This document shows, one piece after another, positions 19,049-30,016 of a DNA stretch of 64,000 nucleotides. Source of the stretch: Tetrapisispora phaffii CBS 4417 (Eukaryota > Ascomycota > Saccharomycetes > Saccharomycetales > Saccharomycetaceae); NCBI RefSeq assembly GCF_000236905.1, contig NC_016522.1:558001-622000 (forward strand), given 5' to 3'. The translations under genes were made by a program, and so were the position numbers. Below the pieces are notes generated by a model. That model was not told the origin of the DNA, made no database searches, and was given only the letters and a program-made list of their open reading frames with translations. How positions within the stretch are numbered: the first letter of the stretch is position 1; the number at the start of each line of letters is the position of its first letter.

Positions 19049-21061
19049 TTAATTCAATAACTGAATAAAATTAAATGGTATTAAACCACTCCTATGATTG
19101 ATCCCAATCATATCATTACCGTATACTTCACCTTTATACCATTCATCACTGACAACCTCAGTTATCAATAAATAGTCGTTCTTCTCAAAATGAGCCAGAC
19201 CAGGAGCATCATTTTCCATTAATGGATATTCTGCCTTTGCATACCGAATTACATTTAAACCATCACTTGTTACCAATGGTAATGTAACTGTTATCCCATT
19301 ATCTCTTACTCTTCCAACTTTGGGATTAGATTCAGCAAATGCATTCGTTGCGGAACTTTGTATCCTATTCATTTTATACAAGGCTTCTTTAATCGGGCTT
19401 TCTCCATCCCCATATACCATTGATTTTCTACGTAACTTACCTTTTGAGTTAGTACTTATGTCCAATTGTGGATTAACAATTGTTGTATTCATACTATTAT
19501 ATCTTAAATCATCATTTACTTTATCTGAGGGCACAACTAATTTTTCGGAAGGTAAATTGTATTTAGATGACTCTGCTTCATTATTATCCATTCTACTAAA
19601 GTCTTTAGCTTTTCCTTCTTTTTCCTCCTGCTCGTTATCACTAGTTGTTGGAGATGGTAATTGTAAATTCGTTACAGATTTTCTTCTTCTATTTTTACTA
19701 TTCCATGATTTAGCAAATCTCTCCGAATCATCGATATTACTTGTATAAGAAGAAATTGAAGTTTGCAATGTATCAACACTAGATTGATTTTTTACATGTG
19801 ATTTAAAGTCAGTTGGATTTGATGAACCAGATGACGAGAGATTTTCTTCTTTATCTTCACTTTTTTTTTCCTTTTGATATCTTTTAGTCTTCGATGAATT
19901 GAATTTAGATATCTCATAATTTTTAGCCAGAACTTCGTCAATGTTTTCTGCTGCCATATACATGTCTTGATCTTTTACGGGTTTAGTTGTATCAAAGTCA
20001 TCTTTAGTTAAGTCAATATAATTTGAATCACCATTGAATTTTTGTAACTGAGAAGATAACATCCTTATTGATTCAACGTATGAATTTCTTTTATTATGGG
20101 TAAGGTTCCTAGAACCTGATGACTCTTTGGATAACATTGTATTTGATCTTTCTTTTCTTGGCATAACTAAAGAATGCGAAGTAGTATAATTGCCATTAAT
20201 GATTTCATTCTTTTTTGTTTCTTTATGATTTTTCTCTTTTAATCTACCAGTACCAAACTTACTGGAAAAAGAAGCAATATCATCAATTGCAGTAAACATG
20301 GCTAATTGATTAATTAAACTTTCATCCTTTGACTGCTCCAATATGCTTGTTTCCATTGTCGCATCTGCAAACTGTTGCAATTTTTCTTGGATAAAGCTAA
20401 TTCTTGTTGACTCCATTTCTTGAAATTGAGAAGTAATACTTCTCCATTCACTTAACCAAAATTTTTGAGAAGATTTATATTCCTGTTTTAAAACTGCTAA
20501 TTGATTTTGAATTTCTTGCAAATTATTACTCCATTTCGCCAATTCTTTTTGATTTTGTTCAGATTTTCTGACACCAACAGTATTAAATTGGTTTAATTTC
20601 AAACTCCTAGCACGAGATTCAGCTTCTTCTAACCGTTTACTCAACTCTTTACAACCTTTTCTTTTATTATATTTGTCTACTCTGAGCTTTTCAATCTTAC
20701 CACTTAGCGTTGTGTATTTTGCTTGGATCTGACTAATAAAATCTCTTGTATCGATAAAAAGTTGTCTGTAAATGATTTCACTTTGCTTTGAATGAGCTTG
20801 AGCTCTGCTCTTTTCAATGTTAACTAAAGCTACCAGACTCTCTTGAACATTGCCATAATCTGGACTATTTGAAATATCTTTCATTAACTTATCATTGCCA
20901 GCACCCAATCTTCTAGCATAATCTTTTTCTAACTCACTTCTTTGTTTAAAAAAAGATACCATAGTATCACAAGCCTTTATACCCGAAGATATATGAGTTA
21001 GCAATACATTGACACCATTATCATGTTGATCCCAAAAACACTCTTCAAAATTATATGACAT
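19049..21061 (-). CDS. HOF1: F-BAR and SH3 cytokinesis protein Hof1
   Basis: A 670-aa bud-neck protein that links the septins, actomyosin ring and septum formation. The N-terminal F-BAR domain (about residues 1-260) starts SYNFEECFWD and contains the helical FFKQRSELEKDYARRLGAG block. The middle is Ser/Asn-rich with a motif close to FAKSWNSKNRRRKSV, found in Hof1. The C-terminal SH3 domain (about 605-670) carries YPLMENDAPGLAHFEKNDYL and ends IPFNFIQLL. The ATG at 21061 gives the S. cerevisiae start (MSY...); the frame continues 6 bp upstream only as TTG GTC. Length equals that of Hof1 (669 aa). A possible Mcm1 site lies upstream at 21443-21452. Confidence 0.96.
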   Translation of the reverse strand: MSYNFEECFWDQHDNGVNVLLTHISSGIKACDTMVSFFKQRSELEKDYARRLGAGNDKLMKDISNSPDYGNVQESLVALVNIEKSRAQAHSKQSEIIYRQLFIDTRDFISQIQAKYTTLSGKIEKLRVDKYNKRKGCKELSKRLEEAESRARSLKLNQFNTVGVRKSEQNQKELAKWSNNLQEIQNQLAVLKQEYKSSQKFWLSEWRSITSQFQEMESTRISFIQEKLQQFADATMETSILEQSKDESLINQLAMFTAIDDIASFSSKFGTGRLKEKNHKETKKNEIINGNYTTSHSLVMPRKERSNTMLSKESSGSRNLTHNKRNSYVESIRMLSSQLQKFNGDSNYIDLTKDDFDTTKPVKDQDMYMAAENIDEVLAKNYEISKFNSSKTKRYQKEKKSEDKEENLSSSGSSNPTDFKSHVKNQSSVDTLQTSISSYTSNIDDSERFAKSWNSKNRRRKSVTNLQLPSPTTSDNEQEEKEGKAKDFSRMDNNEAESSKYNLPSEKLVVPSDKVNDDLRYNSMNTTIVNPQLDISTNSKGKLRRKSMVYGDGESPIKEALYKMNRIQSSATNAFAESNPKVGRVRDNGITVTLPLVTSDGLNVIRYAKAEYPLMENDAPGLAHFEKNDYLLITEVVSDEWYKGEVYGNDMIGINHRSGLIPFNFIQLLN

Positions 21062-21331
21062 GACCAAAATATACCTTATAATATGTCCTCACAGTTTCTT
21101 TATTCTATTGTTTTAATTTAATATTTATAAGAAACGAATAAAATATATCAAATGATGTATAGTTAACTAACAATTATTTTATTATTATATCGAATATAGC
21201 ACTTACCTTACGTTTTGACTAATTATAGATTGAGATGTACTTATAATCTTGGAAGGATATCGTTACATAAATTAAAGGAATACATTTTAGACTTGATGTT
21301 AAGTATATTGGTCAGCAATACTAATGAATAG

Positions 21332-21389
21332 TTTTCAATTGTAGTTACAATTGAAAAATAATTTCTTACTTAATTCATACAATTGAAAA
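21332..21389. repeat. 12-mer repeat, three copies, two as a perfect inverted pair
   Basis: TTTTCAATTGTA (21332-21343) and TACAATTGAAAA (21346-21357) form a perfect 12-bp inverted repeat separated by GT. A third identical copy of TACAATTGAAAA lies at 21378-21389. Confidence 0.85.
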
Positions 21390-21442
21390 GCCAGGATCTC
21401 TATTGCAGTTACATTCGAAGTTCCGATACTATTTACATATTC

Positions 21443-21452
21443 CCTAAATAGG
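21443..21452. promoter_or_regulatory. candidate Mcm1 site in the HOF1 promoter
   Basis: CCTAAATAGG fits CC(A/T)6GG exactly, about 385 bp upstream of the HOF1 ATG. A flanking ATAAATCA resembles, weakly, a forkhead site. HOF1 is a G2/M (CLB2-cluster) gene in S. cerevisiae, regulated by Mcm1 with Fkh2. Confidence 0.5.
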
Positions 21453-22189
21453 ATAAATCATTAAATATCCTTTTCTGTTGTGTATTCCTCTTTATTAAAA
21501 TGGTAGCGCCGTAATATTATTCATTTAAAAAAAGAAGAATTGAACGAAGATGACATAAATTACTTAAAGCTTTATGCTTAATGAATGGATGAACATTTAT
21601 TTATTATTTATAATTAATTGTCAAAGCCTCCCTTCTAATAATAATAGCAAGTAACAATGGATGGCTAACTATGTATTCCATTAAACTTTACAACAATTTT
21701 ATATTCGGAAAGCATATAGCAATAATGTGGTGATGTTGTCAAATGTATTGTAAATTGCTTTCACTTTTTTAGTTCCAAATATAGCTTGAGATGTATATAG
21801 GTAGTTACTATTAATCTACCTTAATTACCTAAAGTGTTTGATGTATTATAGTATGTATTCTAGTGTACGAAATAAAATAAAAACAGTAAAATAAACGACA
21901 TAGAAAGGAATGAGAAAAATAACGAGTGAAAAGGGTTTTAAGAATTATGATCTTAAACATTTCATCTATAGAGTTGTTCTAACGCAAAGTATTTTTGAAA
22001 GAGGTGTGATTTATATTACAAAACGAGTAACCTGGGTATTGAAATGATTGCAAAAAATAATTATTAGTAAATTGAAAGTCATCGTAAATGATATAAAATT
22101 ATGCATGAATGAATGTAAAAAGAAATGACAACATATATATATAAACCAACTTTTCATAATTTTTTTCAGACAGTTTGATATATTTTATA

Positions 22190-23266
22190 TTATGCTACAA
22201 TTGGTTCATTTGTAAATGATGCTAGATCTGATGTGTTTTGATTTTTAATTTCCAACATGTGAGCATCTATAGAACCATCCGAATCCGATGTGTTATAAGA
22301 ATCCGATGAACTTATTAAATTGTCATATTTGTAATAACCTTCGAAAGATTCAATCTGGTGGAAGTATAGCGATTCTTTGTATCTCCCTCCAACGTAAAAA
22401 TCAGCCGACAAGATTATGAATAATAAACCGTACCAGAATGCTAACAGCCATTCAAAACAGGCACTAACGGAACCGTTGTCAGCACCAAAAGCAATGGCCC
22501 ATATGACAGCCAAAGTCAACCAGACTGTCTTCAGAACAGCACTGATTGTAAATTTATTCCAAACATAACCAGTCCATTCATTCCAACGCATGTCTTCATA
22601 TTTCTTTGTTTTACTTGGATCAGCTAGAGGATGGAATATAGCGTAATGCTTGCCCATTAGGAAATATTCAGCAATCAAACAACAAGTTGATAGAAACAAA
22701 AATGCAACGAAAACGGAGACCATTGAAATGTGAACATGTGGATATAGAGCAGTAGAGAAAATGGAACAGAACAATAAACCTAATTCGCCGATACCAGCTA
22801 AGAAGAATGCAGCAATAATCAGATTTCTCTCGTGCTTTGTGTAATATGGAGGCATATAATAATGCTTTGTTGCCATCATCCTCGTGTACTCGGAACTAAC
22901 ACTATTATAGTAATTATCCCTTGGATTATTATTATCAGCAGTTGTCTTACTTGAAAATTTGCTAATTTGAAATGGCCAATAACCTGATCTTTGGAAAAAT
23001 TCACAAGCTAAAGTGATACAATAACCTAGGCCTTGCCACCCAGCACAAGAAATGAAAAGGGGACGTAGATTTGTAGCACCGATATCTGAAATAAAGACAG
23101 GGAACTGATAAGAGTCCATGAACCAATAAATTGGATGACCTTGGCCTGCCCAGCATGCTAACATAGCAACTAACATCCCCCACCAAGGAATGAAAGCAAT
23201 CCATGGGATAATAAAAAAATAATTTGCTGGTTTTCTGAACCTAAATTTAAAATTAAATGAAGACAT
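22190..23266 (-). CDS. SFK1: Sfk1-family plasma-membrane protein
   Basis: A 358-aa multi-pass membrane protein (DRAM/Sfk1 family). In S. cerevisiae it helps Stt4 PI4-kinase act at the plasma membrane and affects lipid asymmetry. About six hydrophobic segments are visible, the first at about residues 14-38 (YFFIIPWIAFIPWWGMLVAML). The WQGLGYCITLACEFFQRSGYW block and the ending with an acidic, Ser-rich cytosolic tail fit Sfk1 (353 aa). It is the YKL051W orthologue and is divergent from ASK1 (YKL052C), as in S. cerevisiae. Confidence 0.93.
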   Translation of the reverse strand: MSSFNFKFRFRKPANYFFIIPWIAFIPWWGMLVAMLACWAGQGHPIYWFMDSYQFPVFISDIGATNLRPLFISCAGWQGLGYCITLACEFFQRSGYWPFQISKFSSKTTADNNNPRDNYYNSVSSEYTRMMATKHYYMPPYYTKHERNLIIAAFFLAGIGELGLLFCSIFSTALYPHVHISMVSVFVAFLFLSTCCLIAEYFLMGKHYAIFHPLADPSKTKKYEDMRWNEWTGYVWNKFTISAVLKTVWLTLAVIWAIAFGADNGSVSACFEWLLAFWYGLLFIILSADFYVGGRYKESLYFHQIESFEGYYKYDNLISSSDSYNTSDSDGSIDAHMLEIKNQNTSDLASFTNEPIVA

Positions 23267-24629
23267 AGTTTATATTGACTCAGTTATTGCATATATGAAA
23301 TATAATTCCAAACCGTCAATGAATAGTTCCCTTTCAACGATAGGGAGTAACAGATATGCTACAAAAATAGTATAATAGTAGACCAGAATAAAAACAACCG
23401 ATATATACTTATATATATATATATGTATGTGTGTTTGTGTATATGTATGGATGATAAATAATTAAAAAGTGCAATGACTATCGGTTGTGTTATTCCAAGA
23501 ATTTTATCATAAACGTTAGTATATAAAAATAAAAACAATCAGGTTTCCAAGCTTGGAAAGTCAGAATAATAGGAAGTAATGCTATGGACAAAAGACAAGG
23601 CTTAAGATAGAGATAGAGTGACATTTAATCCAAGAACTGCACATTTCGTCCTTGAATGTATCTGTGAATAAAGAGTTACTCATTGCTTTGAATAAATTAG
23701 AAGTTAGTTGGACTGAGACCATGTTAAAAATTGTATCACTATTAGGTATATCCCAGCTATTGGTCGAGAGGGAGAAACAACGTAAAAGAATGAAATACTT
23801 TTTTTCTTTCTTTTTTTGCAATTTTCATTTCGATTTCGATTTCGGACAATTCATGTGTGTGTGTGTACGTTTCACTGACAACCCGCCGTAGAAATCACAT
23901 TTGCAAATGAAAATTGAACCAAAAGTTAAAAAAAGAAACCACAAAAGTAATAATGATGATAACTTGGTTCTCGAGAAACACTAACAATCAGCACATATGA
24001 GTGTGCCAGCAGTTGAATTATAAGGTTTCAACGTTCAATATGTTAAGTATTCCATAATATTAACAAAGGTGAGGTTTAATGCTGCCGGCATTTTAAAATT
24101 ATATACTAGTCCGTAATCTATAGTAACTTCAATTAGTGTGACATTGAGGTTTGGCAGTCGCAAGTGCATCAGTATGTACGTTGGGAGTCAAGAATTGTTT
24201 AAATAACTTTAGCATTGTATGGCGTATTTATGTAGTTGACATGAAAAAAACACACACCCTTAGTTCTTGTCCCTACTGTGTCATGTTCTTTCGATAGTAC
24301 TGCATCTTCTTTGATCATATCACGCACGGGATAGAATAATCGTCACCGTCCATTTACGTATTGCATTCGAATTGTTTGATATTATGAGAGATGCGGTTTC
24401 TCGCGTTTCACTACGAGTGAAATGATAGTAGCGAAAAAAAAAGTAATGGGAAACCAAAAATCAAAACAAATGGATTGTTAGATGTATTTTAAAGATATCT
24501 ATATTTCTAAATGCATGCTAAATGAATTATAGACGGGTTGTGGATTGCGTGGCATATCGTGTTGGGTAAATATACAAGCTGGTATTTGCAAGGGTCGATA
24601 GGAAAACTTGAGAATATAGGAACACAACG
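23267..24629. other. 1.36-kb divergent promoter region SFK1-ASK1
   Basis: Contains TA/TG tracts at about 23400-23445 and a short stem TTTCACT-ACG-AGTGAAA at 24406-24422, about 210 bp upstream of ASK1. The open frame at 23652-23891 is low in content and not protein-like. No RNA gene seen. Confidence 0.5.
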
Positions 24630-25442
24630 ATGGCGTCGCAGTCCCCTGAAGAGCAGTTGGAGAAACTTGAACAAGAGATAACTATTCACTTGCAGAAAAT
24701 AGATTCGAATTTCAGTTATTGTTTTAACAAGATTACACAGGATATAGTGCCACATGTGCAGGGATATGGTGAAATATGCGAGAAAATTATAGACAGCTCA
24801 AGCTGGCTTATGAATATGTTCCAACAGTCGGGAAACATCGATTTGAACAGTTACACCAAACGCAACGATGAGTTGGGCAATAATACTCTCAATGGGAACA
24901 AAATAAGTCATAATCATGGGGACACACTCTTCCCATCAAATAACAGTACGGTAAACAATAATACGAATAGTGGGGTGATTATGGTTTCTAAAATGCCAGA
25001 GATGAAGCCAACTAAAAGTAATGATCGCAACTCGATGCGAGAAGAAAATAGTTCCTTCAGACAAGATTACTACACCGCAGACATAACTTCTGATGGTAAG
25101 ATACTGAAAGTTCCAGATTCCAGTGACGAAGAGAATGCACGAGATGCTGACATGGAACTGGGGAGCGAGAGTACGATTCAAAGACAGAACCGTAAAAGAA
25201 AAGTGTCTTTGTTATTACAGGAGGAATATGGATCCAGTTCAGTGATGGGATCTCCTTTTGCAGAGAAACAGTCTGCTAGAAAACGACTTCAGACGACACA
25301 AAACGAACAAGACGAAGTCGACTCGAACCAAGATAGCGATAGATACAACAGTTCCCCTATGAAGGAAAGTTTAAGTGATCATGAGAGTACTAAAGAAGCA
25401 CCTAAACCAGGTACTGTGATACATTTCACAACGCAAAGCTAA
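24630..25442 (+). CDS. ASK1: DASH complex subunit Ask1
   Basis: A 270-aa subunit of the DASH/Dam1 ring, which couples kinetochores to microtubules. The conserved N-terminal helical part (about residues 5-70) includes LEKLEQEITIHLQKIDSNFS and KIIDSSSWLMNMF. The rest is polar and disordered, with Ser-Pro sites (GSPFAEK, SSPMKES) that fit Cdk1 regulation of Ask1. Slightly shorter than S. cerevisiae Ask1 (292 aa). The order SFK1-ASK1-MDM35-DEF1-OAR1-TMA19 matches YKL051W to YKL056C without a break, apart from the absent NUP120 beyond. Confidence 0.94.
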   Translation: MASQSPEEQLEKLEQEITIHLQKIDSNFSYCFNKITQDIVPHVQGYGEICEKIIDSSSWLMNMFQQSGNIDLNSYTKRNDELGNNTLNGNKISHNHGDTLFPSNNSTVNNNTNSGVIMVSKMPEMKPTKSNDRNSMREENSSFRQDYYTADITSDGKILKVPDSSDEENARDADMELGSESTIQRQNRKRKVSLLLQEEYGSSSVMGSPFAEKQSARKRLQTTQNEQDEVDSNQDSDRYNSSPMKESLSDHESTKEAPKPGTVIHFTTQS

Positions 25443-25719
25443 ATCAAGATACATACATACATAAACACACATAAACAAACCTTATATATATGTATTGATA
25501 TATTAATATAAAAGAAGGTATTTTTTAGATACTGAGAAACACGCGTACAAATGTCATCATTTTTTTCAACGATGCTTATGCTACTTAACCGAGTTTCCAT
25601 AATTAATGCAACTGGAGAAAGTAAAGTCCAAATAAGTAGAAACACGAAGAGATTTATTATTAACAGTTGTTGAACATAGTTACCAATTGTGTTGGGCATG
25701 CATATTTGATGTCTGTTAG

Positions 25720-26055
<336 letters not shown>

Positions 26056-27232
26056 TCGACTTTCCAGAAAGATCGAAAAAAAGGTTGGTCTTTAAGACGG
26101 CTTACATTGTAACAAAACGACAAGAGACACAGTCATGTAGAGAGCATGCGTGGGAGTCGTCATTATAGATAGTAAATAGTATCAAAACCGCAAACTCTTC
26201 GAGACAACCGCCTCATGTACATAGACCACATAGATTACAAGAATTAATTATACTCATATACACTTATATATATTGTGTCGCCGTCGTCGTACTGTTTGTC
26301 TTACCTTCCAAGTACCGCCAAGCCTTTCCAGATCACTCTCTTCTGGTTGGAGAGAACCGCCAGTTACCCGACTATACACACCCCATCTCCAAACGCAACG
26401 CCGCTCATGTTACACGAAACAGTACCGGCATACGGCCTACCTAAATAGGAAACTTCTGTCTCTTCCGTTCACATCATGAACGTAGTAGGGCTGTCGTACA
26501 GAGCCTTGACTCGCCCGCTCGCCCCTTCCTGCTTTTCTTTTGACAAACGAGAAAACACACCCACATCAAAAACAAACTTCATAAAACCGTCCGCACAACA
26601 CAAACAGATAAATTACCCAATTAGGCAAAGCAACAAGCCCGGCTAAGAGGAAGAACGTGAACCGCCCCCCTCCTCGGGCCATCTTTCTTTTTCTCGCTGT
26701 CGTCCAACGTGACCGCACGTACTACCGCCACCGACCGCCATCCTTTTTTCTTCTTCGTCATGCTCTTGTTTTGTTGTAAATGCAAAAACCAGAATTTCAA
26801 GCGAAAAAAAAAAAAGAAGCAAAACATTTTCTTTTTTTTTTCTTCTCAAAATTTTGTCTTCCAAAGGAATGAAAATTAAATAAACCAGTAAATTTTTGAT
26901 ACTATATAGTACAATATTATAACATCAATTAGAACATTAAACTGTTAATACACACAACAACATATAATAATGTAATATAATACGTGTGAATTTTTATTCT
27001 AATGCTATATCAATCTGTGAAATAATTATTATTCACTATCTTGATTTATTTGGTTGTATGTTAATCTCTCTTATTTACAAATATGTATTTCATTTATTTA
27101 AATTTGTTAATCCTGTTTCACTTCTAATTTATTTCTTGATGCCTTTTTAATGTATATATCATATTTCTATAAAAGTAGTATCAACGTTTATACAGCTACA
27201 TAACATACAATTAATATCAAGATTTTCCCATA
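26056..27232. other. 1.18-kb region upstream of DEF1 with a GC-rich, strand-asymmetric island
   Basis: Bases 26270-26730 are clearly richer in G+C than the surroundings, and the plus strand is pyrimidine-rich with several C-runs (for example CGCCCCTTCC near 26522 and CCGCCCCCCTCCTC near 26663). Both contain CCCCT, the reverse of the AGGGG stress element. A-runs follow (26803-26815). The open frame 26273-26479 is not protein-like. The DEF1 promoter lies here. Confidence 0.55.
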
Positions 27233-29410
27233 ATGTCGTCACAGTATAGGAGGTCGAATACACACAGCAGTCGTAATAATTCTCACAATTCTCACAACAA
27301 TAGTAAAATAGATTCACAAACTAAATTCAAAATCGAAACACTATCCGAATTATTTCCAGACTGGACAAATGATGATTTAATCGAACTAGTCCAAGAATTC
27401 GATGATTTAGAAACGATAATTGACAAAATCACTTCTGGTGCCGTTACTAAATGGGATGAAGTTAAAAAACCAACAAAGAAAGAAAAACAGGAGAAAAAGG
27501 AACTACTATTACAACAACAGCAACAGGAATTGTTAAACAATATACAAGATAATAATACTCATAACAGTCATGGCAGTGCAACTGCCTCTAGTGCAAACAA
27601 CAGTGCCTCTTCTAATGGTGCCGGAAGCGCTTCGTCGGCTTCTAATGCGAATAATGAAAACAACACATCAAATACACATACATCGTCAAATACAGTAAGA
27701 GAACATATTTCTTCGTCAGTGCATTCATCAAATAACAATTCTTCATCGTATCATGGCGGTCATCACGATAAAAACTCAAACAATGCAGGTTCTTATAACA
27801 ATAGATATTCCTCAGCAAATCCTAACGTGAGAAATAAAAGAGTCCCATATAATAACAGCACAAAACATAGCGAAAAACTAGTCGCTAACGCAACAGTAAA
27901 GACAGCTAGCAGCACTTCTTCACATGCAACTTCGAATGGTGGTGCTGCCTCTTGGGCTGACATTGCCAATAAGAAAGATGTATCGACTAAAAAGAATATT
28001 GACCAACAACAAGGACAACAACAATCTTTTGCTGAGAAGACTGAAGCCGAAATTAAAAAATCACAGAATGAACAAATTGATGAAGGAGAAGTGCAAAAAA
28101 CATCGAAAAAACAAGAATTCTTACCAATTAAACAAACTGAAGAATCTCAAGATTCTGCAAAGCCAAAGAAGATGTCATGGGCTGCTGTCGCCGCTCCTAA
28201 ACCAAAACCTCAAAAGAAGAAGGAATCTCCTTTGGATGATGTCGACGCTTTGAGAGAAGAAGTTGAAACTATTGCAAGTGAAGAGATCGTAGTCAAGGAA
28301 GAAACTTTCATTGAAAGTGCCAGCCAAGTTCAATCCGAATCCCCTTCCAACGTTGAACAATCTGTTCAAGAAACTTCTACTATCAATAAGAATATAGATG
28401 TTACTGAATCTCCAGCTGCTATTTCTATTCAAAAGACTGTTGTTTCAGAGACCGTTGAAACTGAAAAAGAAATCGACCAACCTCAATTACAACAATCCCA
28501 TGAACACACTGCAGTTAAACCTGACGCTCAAATCGAACAATCTATGGAACAATCTCTAGATAGAACTACTGAACAAGCTCAACAACAAAACTTGTATCAA
28601 CAAGGTCAGCAAACTCAACATGGTCAACAACAATATGGTATGCAACACTCCAATGAAGCTGCTGCTGCCGCTGCTGCTGCCGCTGCCGCCCAACAACAGC
28701 AATACTTTATGTACCAAAACCAATTTCCAGGTTATTCTTACCCAGGCATGTACGACACCCAAAACTATGGTTACGCTCAACAGCAATACCAACAACACAT
28801 GGGTCAAAATACTCCTGTTTCTTCTGGTAACGCCGCTCAAGGTACTCAATATGATATGCAACAAAGATACGGCCAAACTGCCAACGCTTCTGCTGCTACT
28901 GAAATGGGCAATGCTACCGATTCTCCCACTGCTGCCAACATTCAATTACAACAACAACAACAACAACAACCATACGGTGGTTCCTTCATGCCATACTATG
29001 CTCAATTCTACCAACAATCCTTCCCATATGCTCACCCACAATACAACATGGGTGGCCAATATCCTTACCAAGTTCCAAAGAGTGGTTATCAACAATATTA
29101 CCAACAAGGTGTCCAGGGTGCTCAAGGCGCTCAAGGCGCTCAAGGCGCTCAAGGTGCTCAAGGCGCTCAAGGTCAACAGGCTGGGCAACAAGCTGAAGAT
29201 CAATCACAGCAACAATCTCGTCAACATGCTGCTGCCTCTCAACAAAATCAACAACAAGGTCTGCAACAAATGACTCCACAAGAAATGCAATATCAACAAT
29301 ATTACCAATACCAACAACAACAAGCACAACAGGCTGTTAATGGTCAACAGCCATATGGTTACAGTTCTGGTTACGATTATACATCTCAAACTTCTAGAGG
29401 CTTTTACTAA
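27233..29410 (+). CDS. DEF1: RNA polymerase II degradation factor Def1
   Basis: A 725-aa protein that, after processing, brings the ubiquitin machinery to stalled RNA polymerase II; it also acts in telomere and transcription control. The N-terminal CUE-like domain (about residues 28-72) reads KIETLSELFPDWTNDDLIELV. A Ser/Asn/His-rich linker and an acidic region with repeated SWA-A motifs follow. The C-terminal half is Gln-rich with a polyAla run (about residue 475) and a GAQ repeat (29117-29170). Length is close to Def1 (738 aa). Low-complexity composition explains the many open frames on the other strand. Confidence 0.95.
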   Translation: MSSQYRRSNTHSSRNNSHNSHNNSKIDSQTKFKIETLSELFPDWTNDDLIELVQEFDDLETIIDKITSGAVTKWDEVKKPTKKEKQEKKELLLQQQQQELLNNIQDNNTHNSHGSATASSANNSASSNGAGSASSASNANNENNTSNTHTSSNTVREHISSSVHSSNNNSSSYHGGHHDKNSNNAGSYNNRYSSANPNVRNKRVPYNNSTKHSEKLVANATVKTASSTSSHATSNGGAASWADIANKKDVSTKKNIDQQQGQQQSFAEKTEAEIKKSQNEQIDEGEVQKTSKKQEFLPIKQTEESQDSAKPKKMSWAAVAAPKPKPQKKKESPLDDVDALREEVETIASEEIVVKEETFIESASQVQSESPSNVEQSVQETSTINKNIDVTESPAAISIQKTVVSETVETEKEIDQPQLQQSHEHTAVKPDAQIEQSMEQSLDRTTEQAQQQNLYQQGQQTQHGQQQYGMQHSNEAAAAAAAAAAAQQQQYFMYQNQFPGYSYPGMYDTQNYGYAQQQYQQHMGQNTPVSSGNAAQGTQYDMQQRYGQTANASAATEMGNATDSPTAANIQLQQQQQQQPYGGSFMPYYAQFYQQSFPYAHPQYNMGGQYPYQVPKSGYQQYYQQGVQGAQGAQGAQGAQGAQGAQGQQAGQQAEDQSQQQSRQHAAASQQNQQQGLQQMTPQEMQYQQYYQYQQQQAQQAVNGQQPYGYSSGYDYTSQTSRGFY
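29117..29170 (+). repeat. 9-bp coding repeat (Gly-Ala-Gln), six copies
   Basis: Six units of GG(C/T)GCTCAA in the Q-rich tail of DEF1. The motif resembles the AAQGAG repeat of the YKL063C-like gene and shares GCTCAAGGTGC with its coding strand. Confidence 0.9.
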
Positions 29411-30016
29411 TTATAAATATATTATGATAAAATACAATTATAACATTGTAGAATTTTTTCTCAAAAATATTTATAGCTTTAAAAATCCAAGAGTTTGAAA
29501 ATCAATTAATTTGATTTATTAAATGTTATTTGATATGTGTAATGGTAAATTTCACAAAATGATGATATGATGATTGACTCATAAGAATAAAAACGGATGT
29601 TGAGCTGAGATTTTTATCTTTGAAATTGAGAATAAATAAATTATTTGTATATATATGGTCTCAATTTTAATTCATCTAATTAATCATTTTTTGATAGTTA
29701 GTGGTTACATACTTAAATACTTTGCATGTTTATATACGTTAGTCACTGTTTAATGTGTATACTTTGTTCTATTCATTTTCTTTTAAATAGTCAATTAAAC
29801 TGTTAAAATAAGGTATATATATATTCCTACTCATTATTGAGAAGTCTATTTTGAACTTTCGTATATTTTGAAGTAAGTTCTAAAGTATATGACACTGTAA
29901 TCTATCATTTGCAAACACACTGTTTAAAAAAAAGAAGAGTTTAATGAACTAGTAACAGTTGCTCACTATATTATAGAAAGAATAACTGTGTCTTTCTTGT
30001 TTTTATCGTGTGCTAG
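29411..30016. other. intergenic, DEF1 3' end and OAR1 promoter
   Basis: About 600 bp of AT-rich DNA between two plus-strand genes. No RNA gene or distinctive site seen. Confidence 0.5.

Larger units (their letters stand above)
21062..22189. other. 1.13-kb region between HOF1 and SFK1
   Basis: HOF1 promoter and SFK1 3' flank. Contains a Mcm1-type CArG box (21443-21452) and three copies of the 12-mer TACAATTGAAAA (21332-21389). EIS1, RSF1 and FAR8, which follow HOF1 in S. cerevisiae, are absent. Confidence 0.6.

Noticed and set aside
28556..29389. Long minus-strand and shifted frames over DEF1
   Set aside because: Shadows of the CAA/GCT-rich coding sequence of DEF1.
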